A model generated the notes under the pieces. The model was not told where the DNA came from, ran no database searches, and was given only the letters and a program-made list of their open reading frames with translations. The translations under genes were made by a program, and so were the position numbers. From NCBI RefSeq assembly GCF_014268805.2, contig NZ_JABWRF020000002.1, forward strand, positions 812,001 to 876,000: DNA of 64,000 nucleotides, read 5' to 3'. Source of the DNA: Pseudomonas farsensis. GTDB lineage: Bacteria; Pseudomonadota; Gammaproteobacteria; Pseudomonadales; Pseudomonadaceae. Positions 41,268 through 50,618 of the stretch are shown one piece after another (the first letter of the stretch is position 1; the number at the start of each line of letters is the position of its first letter).

Positions 41268-42098
41268 TTAAAGACGAACCTGTCCTTCGAAAACGCGGAC
41301 AGCCGGGCCGGTCATCAATACCGAATGGCCGGGGCCAGCCCATTCGATGCTCAGGCGCCCGCCTGGCAGGTCGATGGTCACGGGTGAATCCATCCAGCCT
41401 TGGGCGATGGCCGCCACCGCAGCGGCGCAGGCGCCGGTGCCGCAGGCCTGGGTTTCCCCCGCGCCACGTTCCCACACCCGCAGGTTGGCGCGATGGCGGT
41501 CGACTACCTGGATGAAACCGGCGTTGACCCGCTGCGGGAAGCGCGGGTGGTGCTCGATCTTCGGCCCCAGCTCATGCACTGGCGCTGCGTGGATGTCATC
41601 CACGCGCAGCACCGAGTGGGGGTTGCCCATGGAGACTGCGGCAATCGGGTAGACCTTGCCGTCCACTTCAAGCGGGTAGCTCAGGGCCTGTTCATCGGCC
41701 ACGAACGGAATGTCGGCCGGCACGAAGCGCGGCGGCCCCATGTCGACGCAAATCTGCCCGTCGTTGCGTACATCCAGCTCGATGATGCCGCTTTTGGTTT
41801 CAACGCGGATGCGTTTTTTCGCGGTCAGGCGCTTGTCCAGCACGAAGCGGGCGAAGCAGCGCGCGCCGTTGCCGCACTGCTCCACTTCAGAGCCGTCGGC
41901 GTTGAAGATGCGGTAGCGGAAGTCGACTTCCGGGTTGTTCGGCGCTTCGACGATCAGCAGCTGATCGAAGCCGATACCGGTATGGCGGTCACCCCATTGC
42001 TTGGCATGCTTGGGCTGGATGTGCGCGTGCTGGCTGACCAGGTCGAGGACCATGAAATCGTTGCCCAGCCCGTGCATCTTGGTGAAACGCAGCAGCAT
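41268..42098 (-). CDS. dapF: Diaminopimelate epimerase DapF
   Basis: A 276-residue epimerase that converts L,L- to meso-diaminopimelate for lysine and peptidoglycan synthesis. Both catalytic Cys residues are visible: [13 protein letters not shown] and [14 protein letters not shown]. The start giving [15 protein letters not shown] is the family N-terminus and has GGAGT upstream; the frame is open earlier, overlapping lysA. It lies 4 bp after lysA in the same operon, so the two lysine genes are made together. Confidence 0.97.
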   Translation of the reverse strand: MLLRFTKMHGLGNDFMVLDLVSQHAHIQPKHAKQWGDRHTGIGFDQLLIVEAPNNPEVDFRYRIFNADGSEVEQCGNGARCFARFVLDKRLTAKKRIRVETKSGIIELDVRNDGQICVDMGPPRFVPADIPFVADEQALSYPLEVDGKVYPIAAVSMGNPHSVLRVDDIHAAPVHELGPKIEHHPRFPQRVNAGFIQVVDRHRANLRVWERGAGETQACGTGACAAAVAAIAQGWMDSPVTIDLPGGRLSIEWAGPGHSVLMTGPAVRVFEGQVRL

Positions 42099-42102
42099 GG
42101 GT

Positions 42103-43350
42103 TCACTCCGGCAGCAGGCTTTCGCCGGCGAACAGTTCGGCAATGGTTTCGCGGCGGCGCACTTCGAAGGCCTGGTCGCCATCGACCAGCACTTCGGCGC
42201 AGCGGCCACGGGTGTTGTAGTTCGAGCTCATGACAAAACCATAGGCGCCCGCCGACTGCACGGCGAGCAGGTCGCCCTCGGCCAGGTTCAGCGTGCGCTC
42301 CTTGGCGAGGAAATCGCCGGTTTCGCAGATCGGCCCGACGATGTCGTAGCTGCGGCCTTCGCCTTCGCGCGGCTGCACGGCACTGACACCCATCCAGGCC
42401 TGGTACAGGGCCGGGCGGATCAGGTCGTTCATGGCTGCGTCAACCACGGCAAAGTCTTTGTGTTCGGTGTGCTTGAGGTACTCGACGCGGGTCAGCAGCA
42501 CGCCGGCATTGGCGACGATGTAGCGCCCAGGCTCGAAGACCAGCGCCAGGTCGCGATCACCCACGCGCTCGCGGATGGCCTGGATGTAGTCGGCCAGCAG
42601 CGGCGGTTGTTCGTCGCGATAGCGCACGCCCACGCCGCCGCCGAGGTCGAGGTGGCGCAGGTGAATGCCACATTCGCCAAGGCGGTCGATCAGGTCCAGC
42701 AGGCGGTCCAGGGCATCGAGGAACGGCTCGACGGTGGTCAGTTGCGAGCCAATGTGGCAGTCGACGCCGACCACTTCAAGGTTCGGCAACTGCGCGGCGC
42801 GCACGTAGATGTCTTCGGCATCGGCAATGGCGATACCGAACTTGTTCTCTTTGAGCCCGGTGGAAATGTACGGATGGGTGCCAGCATCGACGTCCGGGTT
42901 CACCCGCAGCGACACTGGGGCCACCTTGCCCATTTCGGCGGCGACCACTTGCAGGCGTTCGAGCTCGTCGGTGGACTCGACGTTGAAGCAGTGCACGCCC
43001 ACTTGCAGCGCGCGGCGCATGTCTTCACGGGTTTTGCCGACGCCTGAGAACACCACGCGGTCAGCGCGGCCACCGGCGGCCAGCACCCGCTCCAGCTCAC
43101 CCCCGGAAACGATATCGAACCCTGCGCCCAGGCGGGCCAGCAGGTTCAGCACGCCGAGGTTGGAGTTGGCCTTGACCGCGAAGCACACCAGGTGCTCGCT
43201 GCCTTGCAGTGCGTCGGTGTAGCTGCGGTACTGCGCCTCGATGTGGGCGCGTGAGTACACGTACGTGGGGGTGCCGAAGCGCTCGGCAATGGCCGCCAGG
43301 CCCACCCCTTCCGCGAACAGCTCGCCGCCGCGGTAGTTGAATGCGTCCAT
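42103..43350 (-). CDS. lysA: Diaminopimelate decarboxylase LysA
   Basis: A 415-residue PLP enzyme of fold type III that makes L-lysine from meso-diaminopimelate. The PLP lysine is in CFAVKANSN (about residue 59), the phosphate-binding glycine stretch [11 protein letters not shown] is near 200, [15 protein letters not shown] near 285, and the catalytic Cys region ICETGDFLA near 345. AAGGAA precedes the ATG by 5 bp. It follows lptM by 9 bp and precedes dapF by 4 bp. Confidence 0.97.
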   Translation of the reverse strand: MDAFNYRGGELFAEGVGLAAIAERFGTPTYVYSRAHIEAQYRSYTDALQGSEHLVCFAVKANSNLGVLNLLARLGAGFDIVSGGELERVLAAGGRADRVVFSGVGKTREDMRRALQVGVHCFNVESTDELERLQVVAAEMGKVAPVSLRVNPDVDAGTHPYISTGLKENKFGIAIADAEDIYVRAAQLPNLEVVGVDCHIGSQLTTVEPFLDALDRLLDLIDRLGECGIHLRHLDLGGGVGVRYRDEQPPLLADYIQAIRERVGDRDLALVFEPGRYIVANAGVLLTRVEYLKHTEHKDFAVVDAAMNDLIRPALYQAWMGVSAVQPREGEGRSYDIVGPICETGDFLAKERTLNLAEGDLLAVQSAGAYGFVMSSNYNTRGRCAEVLVDGDQAFEVRRRETIAELFAGESLLPE

Positions 43351-43359
43351 TGGACTTCC

Positions 43360-43560
43360 TTATTCCTCGGGCTGCTCTTGTTCCGCATCGTCCTGCGGTT
43401 GGGCAGCGGCGGGGTGCGCATGCTGGTGCTGACGCGAGGAACTCGGGCCTTTGCCGTCCTTGCCGTCTTCTGGCAGGTACAACGGGCCTTTCTGACCGCA
43501 GGCCGAAACGAGGCAGGCAACCGCGACCAGCGCCGCGAGGGAGGAAATCAGGCGCTTCAT
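43360..43560 (-). CDS. lptM: Small lipoprotein LptM (YifL family)
   Basis: A 66-residue lipoprotein: signal peptide MKRLISSLAALVAVACLVSAC with lipobox LVSAC, then the invariant GQKGPLYLPE. In E. coli LptM stabilises the LptD-LptE lipopolysaccharide translocon by mimicking LPS. The His/Gln/Glu-rich C-terminal tail is variable. It is the first gene of the lptM-lysA-dapF operon and is divergent from cyaY. Confidence 0.92.
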   Translation of the reverse strand: MKRLISSLAALVAVACLVSACGQKGPLYLPEDGKDGKGPSSSRQHQHAHPAAAQPQDDAEQEQPEE

Positions 43561-43736
43561 GGGTGAAATCCTTAGAAATATGCAGTATTACGCCGGAGTA
43601 TACCGAGCGACCACCCGATTGCCTATGCGAGGGCCGCCCCGTCGGGCGGCGTGCAGCTCAAGACTTGTGGCTTTGCGGTTTCGCCCTTATCGTGCCTGGC
43701 TTGCATGTGTGCAGTCATTATTCGAGGTCCCCAGCA

Positions 43737-44069
43737 ATGAGTTTGAGTGAAGCGCGGTTCCATGACCTGGTCGACGCGACCCAACAGGCCCTTGAAGACC
43801 TGTTCGACGAGAGCGGCATGGACCTGGACATGGAGAACTCGGCGGGTGTCCTGACCATCAAGTTCGAGAACGGCAGCCAGCTGATTTTCAGCCGCCAGGA
43901 GCCGCTGCGTCAGCTGTGGCTGGCCGATCGCTCCGGCGGCTTCCACTTCGACTACGACGAAGAAAGCGGCAAGTGGACCTGCGAGAAGAGCGATGAGCTG
44001 CTGGGCGAGATGCTTGAGCGCATCGTCTGGGAACGTGCCGGCGAAAAGCTGGATTTCGACGAGATCTGA
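43737..44069 (+). CDS. cyaY: Frataxin-like iron-sulphur cluster assembly protein CyaY
   Basis: A 110-residue bacterial frataxin, usual length. The acidic first helix (FHDLVDATQQALEDLFDE) gives the iron-binding ridge and the sheet motif FHFDYDEESGKWTCEKSDELL is typical. It regulates the cysteine desulphurase IscS during Fe-S cluster assembly. The start ATG is that of MSLSEARFHDLV; the frame extends upstream into non-coding sequence. A DUF1289 gene follows after 1 bp. Confidence 0.95.
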   Translation: MSLSEARFHDLVDATQQALEDLFDESGMDLDMENSAGVLTIKFENGSQLIFSRQEPLRQLWLADRSGGFHFDYDEESGKWTCEKSDELLGEMLERIVWERAGEKLDFDEI

Positions 44070-44070
44070 G

Positions 44071-44289
44071 ATGACCACCGCCCCTCGGCCAGCCAAGCCG
44101 CTCTACAGCAATGTCAGCCCTGCGGTGCCATCACCGTGCATCAGCATCTGCCGGCTCGATGAACACAAGGTGTGCACCGGTTGCCACCGGCATGTCGAGC
44201 ATATCCGCGAATGGCGGGCGGCCGACGACGAGCGGCGGCGGCAGATCTGCCGCGAGGCCCAGGCGTTGCAGGCGCGCTCGCAGGCTTAG
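44071..44289 (+). CDS. DUF1289 family protein
   Basis: A 72-residue cysteine-rich protein. The family motif is CISICRLDEHKVCTGCHRH, four Cys likely to bind a metal or cluster, followed by EIREW-type helices. Related sequences are often next to genes for Fe-S or redox functions, and here it is one base after cyaY, so a role alongside CyaY is plausible but unproven. Confidence 0.88.
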   Translation: MTTAPRPAKPLYSNVSPAVPSPCISICRLDEHKVCTGCHRHVEHIREWRAADDERRRQICREAQALQARSQA

Positions 44290-44372
44290 CCACAAATACC
44301 GTGTGGGCTTGAGTATTTGCCCCGCTGTGGTAGTGTCGGGTTCTGCGTCGTCGACGCCAAAGCATTCACAAA

Positions 44373-44394
44373 CCCCGCCCTTGGGCGGGGTTTT
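44373..44394 (+). terminator. Rho-independent terminator after cyaY-DUF1289
   Basis: CCCCGCC-N4-GGCGGGG followed by TTTTGCTTT; stem of 7 perfect G-C pairs. Confidence 0.9.
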
Positions 44395-44444
44395 GCTTTA
44401 TCTGCCTCAGGAAAACCGCACGTTCTAAGGAGTCTGACTGGACC

Positions 44445-44855
44445 ATGAGCACCAAGCCTTCCCTCATCCTCACCCGCCTGGATGTACAGCGTCTCGAGCA
44501 GTTGCTCGACCGTCTCGATGAAAGCACGCCGGGTGTGCTCGCCTTGCAGGAGGAGCTGGATCGTGCCGAGCAGGTCGTCGGCCACGAAGAGGTACCAGCA
44601 GGCGTGGTAACCATGAATTCGCGCGTGCACTGCCGCGAAATCGCCAGCGGCAAGGACTACCACTTGACCCTGGTTTACCCCAAAGACGCAGGCGCTGAAG
44701 GCAAGGTGTCGGTACTGGCGCCGATCGGCTGCGCACTGCTCGGGCTATCGGTCGGTGAACAGATCGACTGGCCGGCGCCAGGGGGCAAGACCCTCAAGTT
44801 GCAACTGCTTGCTGTCGAGTATCAGCCAGAAGCCGCAGGCGACTTCGACCTCTGA
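44445..44855 (+). CDS. rnk: Nucleoside diphosphate kinase regulator Rnk
   Basis: A 136-residue member of the Rnk branch of the GreA/GreB fold. It has a short N-terminal coiled coil (LDVQRLEQLLDRLDE) and the C-terminal FKBP-like domain with GKVSVLAPIGCALLGLSVGEQIDWPAPGG. In E. coli and Pseudomonas it binds RNA polymerase in the secondary channel and influences nucleoside diphosphate kinase levels and alginate. Stand-alone gene with AAGGAG upstream, convergent with the PI-PLC-like gene only a few bases away. Confidence 0.95.
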   Translation: MSTKPSLILTRLDVQRLEQLLDRLDESTPGVLALQEELDRAEQVVGHEEVPAGVVTMNSRVHCREIASGKDYHLTLVYPKDAGAEGKVSVLAPIGCALLGLSVGEQIDWPAPGGKTLKLQLLAVEYQPEAAGDFDL

Positions 44856-44860
44856 ACCAG

Positions 44861-45712
44861 TCAGGCCTCCGGCGCGGCGTCTTCGGCCTTGAGTTGGCAG
44901 GCATGGATGCAGTTGTCGACGATACGGCTGCGCAGCGTCCAGTCGGTGTGGATGATTCGAAAACGCTGGATATAGCTGTTCAGGTCCTGCGAGTGGAACC
45001 ACTCATCGATCTTGTCGCTGAAGTCGTCGGCCCGGCCCAGCTCGGCAATGTTGTATTTGGCGCACTGGATCGCGCTGAGCTCACCCGCCTCGGTGGCCAC
45101 CGGCAGCTGTTTGTCCAGGTAGGCTTTGAGCGCGGCGGTCGACGGGGTGTTTTCGCCGATCCACACCTGGCGCACGCCTGGCCAGTGGATGCCGCGGTCA
45201 TAGTGGTTGTATGCCACCACGATGTTCCTGCCAGGGTGTTGGCTCCACAACTCAGTGAGGGTCAGCTCGCACAGCGACAGGGGGATGAACATATGGCCAA
45301 AGTACTTCTCCATGGCGTCCCTTAGCCAGCCATGCTCCGCTTTCCAGAAGCGGTCAAATAATTGCAGGTCGAGGATCACGATTTCTTTGGCGTTGGCCGG
45401 GTCCTGGTAGAACGCTTTCAGCTCGTTGAGCACGTCGCCAAACAATGTCCGCCCCGAGCTGCTCAGGTGGTAAAGCTGGTAGCGGTAAGGCTGATCCGGG
45501 GTGTACTCGGTATAGGCCCGCACGCGCAGGTCCAGTACCCGCACGCCGCCGCGGATCTGCTCGATGCACGGGACGTCCTGGGTCAGCTCCTGAGCGATCA
45601 CGCCGTTGACCTGCGTGTCCATCCCCGCGTTGTGGCTGCCGGGCAGAATCAGTTCATGGATCTTCAGGCGGCCCAGGTCCGGGATGCTGCCCATCCAGTT
45701 CGCTTTATTCAT
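44861..45712 (-). CDS. PI-PLC X-domain-like phosphodiesterase
   Basis: A 283-residue protein of the phosphatidylinositol phospholipase C-like TIM-barrel superfamily. The first catalytic His is in LILPGSHNAGM, the ring-binding strand is GVRVLDLRVR, the second His is in YQLYHLSSS, and IVILDLQLFDRF follows. No signal peptide is visible (MNKANWMGSIPDLGRLK), so it would stay inside unless exported by another path. Substrate unknown. The ATG has GAGGAG 8 bp upstream; a GTG three codons earlier is the alternative. It is downstream of cyaA on the same strand. Confidence 0.8.
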   Translation of the reverse strand: MNKANWMGSIPDLGRLKIHELILPGSHNAGMDTQVNGVIAQELTQDVPCIEQIRGGVRVLDLRVRAYTEYTPDQPYRYQLYHLSSSGRTLFGDVLNELKAFYQDPANAKEIVILDLQLFDRFWKAEHGWLRDAMEKYFGHMFIPLSLCELTLTELWSQHPGRNIVVAYNHYDRGIHWPGVRQVWIGENTPSTAALKAYLDKQLPVATEAGELSAIQCAKYNIAELGRADDFSDKIDEWFHSQDLNSYIQRFRIIHTDWTLRSRIVDNCIHACQLKAEDAAPEA

Positions 45713-45794
45713 GTTGCACACTCCTCTCGGTTAGGAGGTGCGAGGGTGCGGGGTTGGGGCGGGGTAATGAACCTGGAAGGCTCGCCCCGCGGGC

Positions 45795-48650
45795 TCAAAG
45801 GCGCTCGGCCTGGTCGACGGCATCGTTCAGGGCCTGCTCCAGTTCGCGCTTGTAGCGCAGATACAGGCTGGTAGAGCCCACCTCGTCACCGAGCAACTCG
45901 GACAGGTCGAGGTCGGTGATGTAACAGCGGTAGCTGCCAGCGCTGCGACGCTGGTCGAGAATCTGCCGCGCGACCAGGCGGTAAAGCTGGTCGCCGTGTT
46001 CGAGCTGGGAATATTCCTGTTGGTCGCAGTACAGCGTGACATGCACCGCCTCTGCGGCGCCCGTCTGCAGAATCGCCTGCACCTCGTAGTACGGTTGGCT
46101 GGGGCTTTCCTGGGGGACTGGGCGCGGCTCCAGGCTGCGCGCCTTGCCGATGCCGTTGGGCAGCAACTGCTGATAGGTAATCTGCAGCGCAGCCTGTTGC
46201 AGGCTATCAAGCGGTAGCTGGGCGTCACGGCGCATCACGGTCGACTGCAAGAAACGCTGCAGTGGCAGCAGCAGGTGCTGCTCGTCCTGCAGGGGCAGGC
46301 GTTGCTGCCATAACGTGTTGTGTTCATCGAGCACGTACAGGTCGGCCCAGCCATCGAGCAGGCGGTAGAACACCTGGATGCACCCCGGCTGGCCCTGCTC
46401 CAGAACCAGCGGCAAGTCGTAGTCCTGCAGGGCATTGCCATCCAGATGCAGCGGGCTGTAGGTATTGCGCTCCTCGCCCAGTGCAGCAACGGTTTCGTCG
46501 TGGCTGGCCAGCGTGGTCAGGGTGACCTGGCCCTGCAGCAATTCGAGCACATGGGTGTGCTGCGCTACCTGCAGCAGGTAGCGATGGTCAAGATTCTGAT
46601 CGAGCAGCGACTGCGCCGTGGCAAAGATGTCCTCAACCCGTTGGCTGATGGCCGGTGCGCGGTTATGGCAGTAGCACCGCACGCTGACCCGTGGGCGGTG
46701 GCTGCGGGTGCCCAGGCTGTTGAGGAAGTCGCGCAGGCAGCGCACCAGCGCGTGCTCGCCGTCGAAGCGCTGCACCAGCACTTCGTTCCAGCTGTTGACG
46801 GTGACCTGGTCGAGGGTGAGCACCAGGTTCTCGCGCACGCCGGCATAGCTCAGCGAGTCGGTGCGCTCGGTGGTCATCAGGATGTTCAGGTCACGGTGAT
46901 GGCGCAGCGGGTCGATGCCAACGTTGACCAGCAACAGGATGTCGTCCGCCACGCTGGGTTGCAGCAGGCGGACCTCGCTGACGGGCCCCAGCGGCAGCGC
47001 AATGACCTGTTGCAGGCTGCCGATCAGGTTGAACAGCTCGAATTCGCTAAGGTCGCTGCTGCCAGGGTGCAGGGCGATGCGGGTGCTGTTGTCGATCACG
47101 CCATTGCGATGCGCCCAGGCCAGCAGTTCCAACAGTTCGCGGCAGCGCTTGAGCGGGCTGGTGTATTCCAGCTCAGTGACCCCGAGGTTGCCGTTGTAAA
47201 GGCTCCAGTAGTGGGTGCCAGGCTCTTTGCGGTTGGGCGACTGCACCAGTGTCAGGGTGTCTTCGGCCAGGTCCGGGGCAATGCCTGGGTTGATCACCTC
47301 GATTTTGCCGGCGCGCCGTTCGAAGGCGGCGTAAAGGCGCCTGCCCAGTACGTTGAGGTCGCGTTGATCGGCGCGGCTGTTGGCGTTCAGGCGACGGGCA
47401 AACTGCGCCAGAAAGCGGTAGCTCTGGTTCAGCTCGGCGACCAGCTCGCGGCGTTCGGCGGTGACGTGGCGTACCTTCCACTGGCTGCGGCTGTCGAGCA
47501 GCGCCAGCTGGCGCTCGTCCCAGCCCCATTCATCGACCAGTCGCCCGAGCAGGCGATGTTGCCAGCTGCCACTGCGCCCACGGCCCAGGCCGCTGAGTTT
47601 CTTGTTGACCTTCAGGTACAGGCTGCGGCGCACCAGTTCCAGGCGGGCGTGTTCGCCGCGCTGCTGCAGGTAGTGCTCGATGCGCCGGTACACCATCACG
47701 TAAGGGTCCAGCGCATCGAGGTCGAGCTGGTTGGCAAATACCGCCTTCTTGTAGTCAAGGCTCAGGCAACGAACGGCGGGGTGTTCGCTGGCATAAACTT
47801 CGGTCAGCAGCAGCTTGAGCAGCGATTTGTAGGGCGAGTCCAGCCCTTTGAACAGTTGCCACAGCCCTGCGCCTACGTATTCACCGGGCGGGATGTGCGC
47901 CAGGTGGCCCAGGTCGAGGTCGTCGCGGGCGCGGATGAAGCGCTTGGCCTGCAGGGTCTGGGTGTAGGCGTGGTAGTTGTGCTCCTGGTACACCGGCACC
48001 AGCCACCACAGCGGCGTGCGCCCGGCCAGCCACAGTGCGGTGCGGTAGAACTCATCGAGCAGCAGATAGTGTTGTGTGGTGCCGCAGTCATCGGAGCTGA
48101 GCTGGCTGTCGCGCTCACCCTGCACAAAGCTGCGCGGCTCGATCAGAAACAGGTGCGCCTCTGCGCCCTGGCTGGCTGCCCAGGCTTCGAGCAGTTGGCA
48201 CTTGCGGCGCAGCTCGTTCAGCGCTTGTTCGCCAAGGTCGGGGGCGTGGCACACCCACAAGTCCATGTCGCTCTGTTCGGCCTGCGCCAGGGTGCCCATG
48301 CTGCCCATCAGGAACAGCCCGTGGATGGGTTGTGGTGGGTTGCCGTGGCGCGGTTTGTAGGTGAACGAACGGGTCAGGCGCTGGGCTTCGGCCAGCAGCT
48401 CGGCATCCGGCTCGAAACCCGCCACCCCGGCGGGGGTGCTGCCGGAGACATAGCCCGGCAGCAGCGGGTGGTTGACGTGAAGGCACAGCGGCAACAGCGT
48501 CAGTACCTGTTGCTGGCGCGTTGACAACCCGCCCATGGCCCGCTGCAAACGCCCCTGGTTAAGCTTGAGAAAGCGCGCGCGTAGGCGCGACAGCTCCTTG
48601 CGGTCGATGCCCTGCTCGATATCGGGACGGATTTCGTGGGGGTGGTTCAT
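45795..48650 (-). CDS. cyaA: Class I adenylate cyclase CyaA
   Basis: A 951-residue enterobacterial-type (class I) adenylate cyclase making cAMP from ATP. The nucleotidyltransferase signature LMGSMGTLAQAEQSDMDLWVCH (split over residues about 112-135) carries the GS and paired Asp catalytic residues; the long C-terminal half is the regulatory part. Pseudomonads use this enzyme at low activity, with cAMP acting through Crp/Vfr. It stands before the PI-PLC-like gene with 82 bp between them. Confidence 0.96.
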   Translation of the reverse strand: MNHPHEIRPDIEQGIDRKELSRLRARFLKLNQGRLQRAMGGLSTRQQQVLTLLPLCLHVNHPLLPGYVSGSTPAGVAGFEPDAELLAEAQRLTRSFTYKPRHGNPPQPIHGLFLMGSMGTLAQAEQSDMDLWVCHAPDLGEQALNELRRKCQLLEAWAASQGAEAHLFLIEPRSFVQGERDSQLSSDDCGTTQHYLLLDEFYRTALWLAGRTPLWWLVPVYQEHNYHAYTQTLQAKRFIRARDDLDLGHLAHIPPGEYVGAGLWQLFKGLDSPYKSLLKLLLTEVYASEHPAVRCLSLDYKKAVFANQLDLDALDPYVMVYRRIEHYLQQRGEHARLELVRRSLYLKVNKKLSGLGRGRSGSWQHRLLGRLVDEWGWDERQLALLDSRSQWKVRHVTAERRELVAELNQSYRFLAQFARRLNANSRADQRDLNVLGRRLYAAFERRAGKIEVINPGIAPDLAEDTLTLVQSPNRKEPGTHYWSLYNGNLGVTELEYTSPLKRCRELLELLAWAHRNGVIDNSTRIALHPGSSDLSEFELFNLIGSLQQVIALPLGPVSEVRLLQPSVADDILLLVNVGIDPLRHHRDLNILMTTERTDSLSYAGVRENLVLTLDQVTVNSWNEVLVQRFDGEHALVRCLRDFLNSLGTRSHRPRVSVRCYCHNRAPAISQRVEDIFATAQSLLDQNLDHRYLLQVAQHTHVLELLQGQVTLTTLASHDETVAALGEERNTYSPLHLDGNALQDYDLPLVLEQGQPGCIQVFYRLLDGWADLYVLDEHNTLWQQRLPLQDEQHLLLPLQRFLQSTVMRRDAQLPLDSLQQAALQITYQQLLPNGIGKARSLEPRPVPQESPSQPYYEVQAILQTGAAEAVHVTLYCDQQEYSQLEHGDQLYRLVARQILDQRRSAGSYRCYITDLDLSELLGDEVGSTSLYLRYKRELEQALNDAVDQAERL

Positions 48651-48796
48651 TGCGCACTCAGGCAGGCCGGGAAGCTGTGGCGAGTTTAGCCTGAGTGGAC
48701 AGGTCGGATAAGTAGCGCGAGGGTTTTTGACGTCATTTTTTCAGCGCTGCAACAGGCCCCATCGCCGGCACGCAGGGACGGGGCCGTGGGGCAGTG

Positions 48797-49042
48797 TCAG
48801 GCAGGCTGTGCAGCTTTGAGGATGGTCAGTACTTGTTGGACGTTTTGCGCGGCATCCAGCCCCAGGCTGGTCAGGTAGCCGCCATCGGGCTGATCGGTGA
48901 GTTGTTTGTCATGCAGGCGCTGGGCAGCGGCGACCAGGGCAGGGGAGGCGTTGCTGTGGACCTTGATGCCTTCCTGGTGGCTGTCCAGGTTGAACAGTGC
49001 AAGCACTTCGAGTTCGGCGATCAGTTCGGGGGTGAAGGACAT
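48797..49042 (-). CDS. TIGR02647 family small protein
   Basis: An 81-residue protein, MSFTPELIAELEVLALFNLD at the start and SLGLDAAQNVQQVLTIL at the end, recognised as the TIGR02647 family of pseudomonads and relatives, with unknown function. It looks like an all-helical soluble protein. The start chosen has family-like sequence; the frame is open upstream into unrelated residues. Confidence 0.82.
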   Translation of the reverse strand: MSFTPELIAELEVLALFNLDSHQEGIKVHSNASPALVAAAQRLHDKQLTDQPDGGYLTSLGLDAAQNVQQVLTILKAAQPA

Positions 49043-49094
49043 GGTACGGCTCCTGACTTCCAGACAAGGATGGAAGTCAGGAGTGTAGTCATGC

Positions 49095-49397
49095 TTATTC
49101 GATATTGCCTTGATCCGCCTCAGGTGGCAGTTCGGGCAGGGCCCGCAGGGCCTCCTCGTACCAGGCGGTGTTGAACGCACGGTCCTCATCGAGCATGGCG
49201 TCGATCTCGATGGCCAGCACGTGGGCCATGAGGTTGAGGATGTCTTCACGCTCGTAGCCGACCAGGGTCAGTTTGTTGAAAGTGGCCTTGGCCGCTGCCG
49301 GTTCGCCGCTTTCGATCTGGTTCTCGATCGCCTGGGTCAGGGTGGACTCGGTAAAGGCTTCTTCATCGTTGTCGTCGATGTCGTGCTGCTCGCTCAT
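49095..49397 (-). CDS. Conserved acidic small protein of unknown function
   Basis: A 100-residue acidic protein. The first 25 residues are Asp/Glu-rich (MSEQHDIDDNDEEAFTE), the rest helical (LTQAIENQIESGEPAAAKATF, YEREDILNLMAHVLAIEIDAML). I do not know the function. CAGGAG lies 7 bp before the ATG of MSEQ, which decides the start. It is 52 bp upstream of the TIGR02647 gene on the same strand and divergent from the GST gene. Confidence 0.75.
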   Translation of the reverse strand: MSEQHDIDDNDEEAFTESTLTQAIENQIESGEPAAAKATFNKLTLVGYEREDILNLMAHVLAIEIDAMLDEDRAFNTAWYEEALRALPELPPEADQGNIE

Positions 49398-49541
49398 GGC
49401 GCTACTCCTGTGTTGAGGCACACAGTTTGCCACGCCCGTGGCGGCAATGCCTGGCCATTGACGTCGGGCATGGTGCTGGTCAGCGGCGGGCCAGGCGGCT
49501 ATAACAGCCGGGCCATCCCCACACGGCCTGGAGGCTGTTCA

Positions 49542-50204
49542 ATGCTCAAGCTTCATGGATTCTCGGTCAGCAACTACTACAACATGGTCAAGTTGGCCCT
49601 GCTGGAAAAAGGCCTGCCTTTCGAAGAAGTGCTGTTCTACGGCGGCTCTTCGCCGCAGTCGGTCGCGCTCAGCCCGCGCGGCAAGGTGCCGGTGCTGGAG
49701 ACCGAGCATGGCTTTCTCAGCGAAACCGGGGTGATCCTCGACTACATCGAGCAGACCCAACCGGGCAAGGCGCTGCTGCCTGCCGACGCCTTCGGCCAGG
49801 CCAAGGTGCGTGAGCTGCTGCGGGAAATCGAGTTGTATATCGAGTTGCCAGCGCGTACCTGCTACGCCGAGGCGTTCTTTGGTATGGCGGTCGACCCGCT
49901 GATCAAGGAACGGGCGCGGGCGGACCTGCTGGCAGGCTTTGCCACGCTCAAGCGCAATGGCCGCTTTGCGCCCTACGTTGCTGGCGAGCAGATGACGATT
50001 GCCGACTTGATGTTCTGCTTCTCGGTCGACCTTGCGTGCCTGGTGGGCAAGAAGGTGCTGGGTGTCGACTGGTTGGCAGACTTCCCTGAGGCCAAAGCGC
50101 TGTTGGACCTGCTAGGCAAGAACCCGCACATGGCGCGGATCGTGGCCGACAAGGAAGCGGCGATGCCGGTGTTTCTTGAGTTGATCAAGAGCGGCAAGCG
50201 TTAA
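49542..50204 (+). CDS. Glutathione S-transferase family protein
   Basis: A 220-residue cytosolic GST. The thioredoxin-like N-domain (residues 1-78) has LHGFSVSNYYNMVKLALLEKGLPFE, the cis-Pro in GKVPVLET and the glutathione-contacting ETGVILDYIE; the helical C-domain follows (YVAGEQMTIADLMF). A Ser/Asn near the start probably takes the catalytic place. Substrate unknown. GGAGG is 7 bp before the ATG. Confidence 0.92.
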   Translation: MLKLHGFSVSNYYNMVKLALLEKGLPFEEVLFYGGSSPQSVALSPRGKVPVLETEHGFLSETGVILDYIEQTQPGKALLPADAFGQAKVRELLREIELYIELPARTCYAEAFFGMAVDPLIKERARADLLAGFATLKRNGRFAPYVAGEQMTIADLMFCFSVDLACLVGKKVLGVDWLADFPEAKALLDLLGKNPHMARIVADKEAAMPVFLELIKSGKR

Positions 50205-50359
50205 GGCCAGAAGAAATCGCGGGGCAAGCCCGCTCCTGCGGTGGGAGCGGGCCGAGGTGCAGAGCAAGCCTGTACTGGCCTCATCGCAGGCTCCCACAGA
50301 GGCCATGCGCAACCGCAACATTGCTGGTTGGACCTAATCCTATGGGAAATGATAGACAG

Positions 50360-50459
50360 TTGTGGCGAGCGGGCTTGTCCCGCGTTGGGCTGCGCAGCAG
50401 CCCTGAAAACCCAAGGGGCTGCTGCGCAGCCCAACGCGGGGCAAGCCCGCTCGCCACAA
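50360..50459. repeat. REP pair (TTGTGGCGAGCGG type) in the 414-bp gap between gst and argH
   Basis: Inverted units TTGTGGCGAGCGGGCTTGTC and its mirror, same type as 31263-31399. The gap also holds a single REP-like fragment at 50218-50255 and a widely spaced inverted pair of CATCGCAGG...CTCCCACAG-type sequence (about 50282-50298 and 50551-50580). No gene is seen in the gap between the convergent gst and argH. Confidence 0.8.
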
Positions 50460-50618
50460 GGAGATATATCTGGCGGGAACAGGCTTGTACAAAACCATAG
50501 AATCTCCCACAGAAGCCGCGTACAGCCCCAATATTGAGGTGTGGCGCAGATCCCTGTGGGAGCTGGCGATAGCCTGCGATGAGGCCGGCACAGCTTTGCT
50601 CGCCAGCCCCATAGCCGC

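Noticed and set aside
43633..43650. GCCGCCC-CGTC-GGGCGGC hairpin between lptM and cyaY
   Set aside because: No T run on either side and it lies between divergent promoters, so it is not a terminator. Possibly a regulatory site but unsupported.
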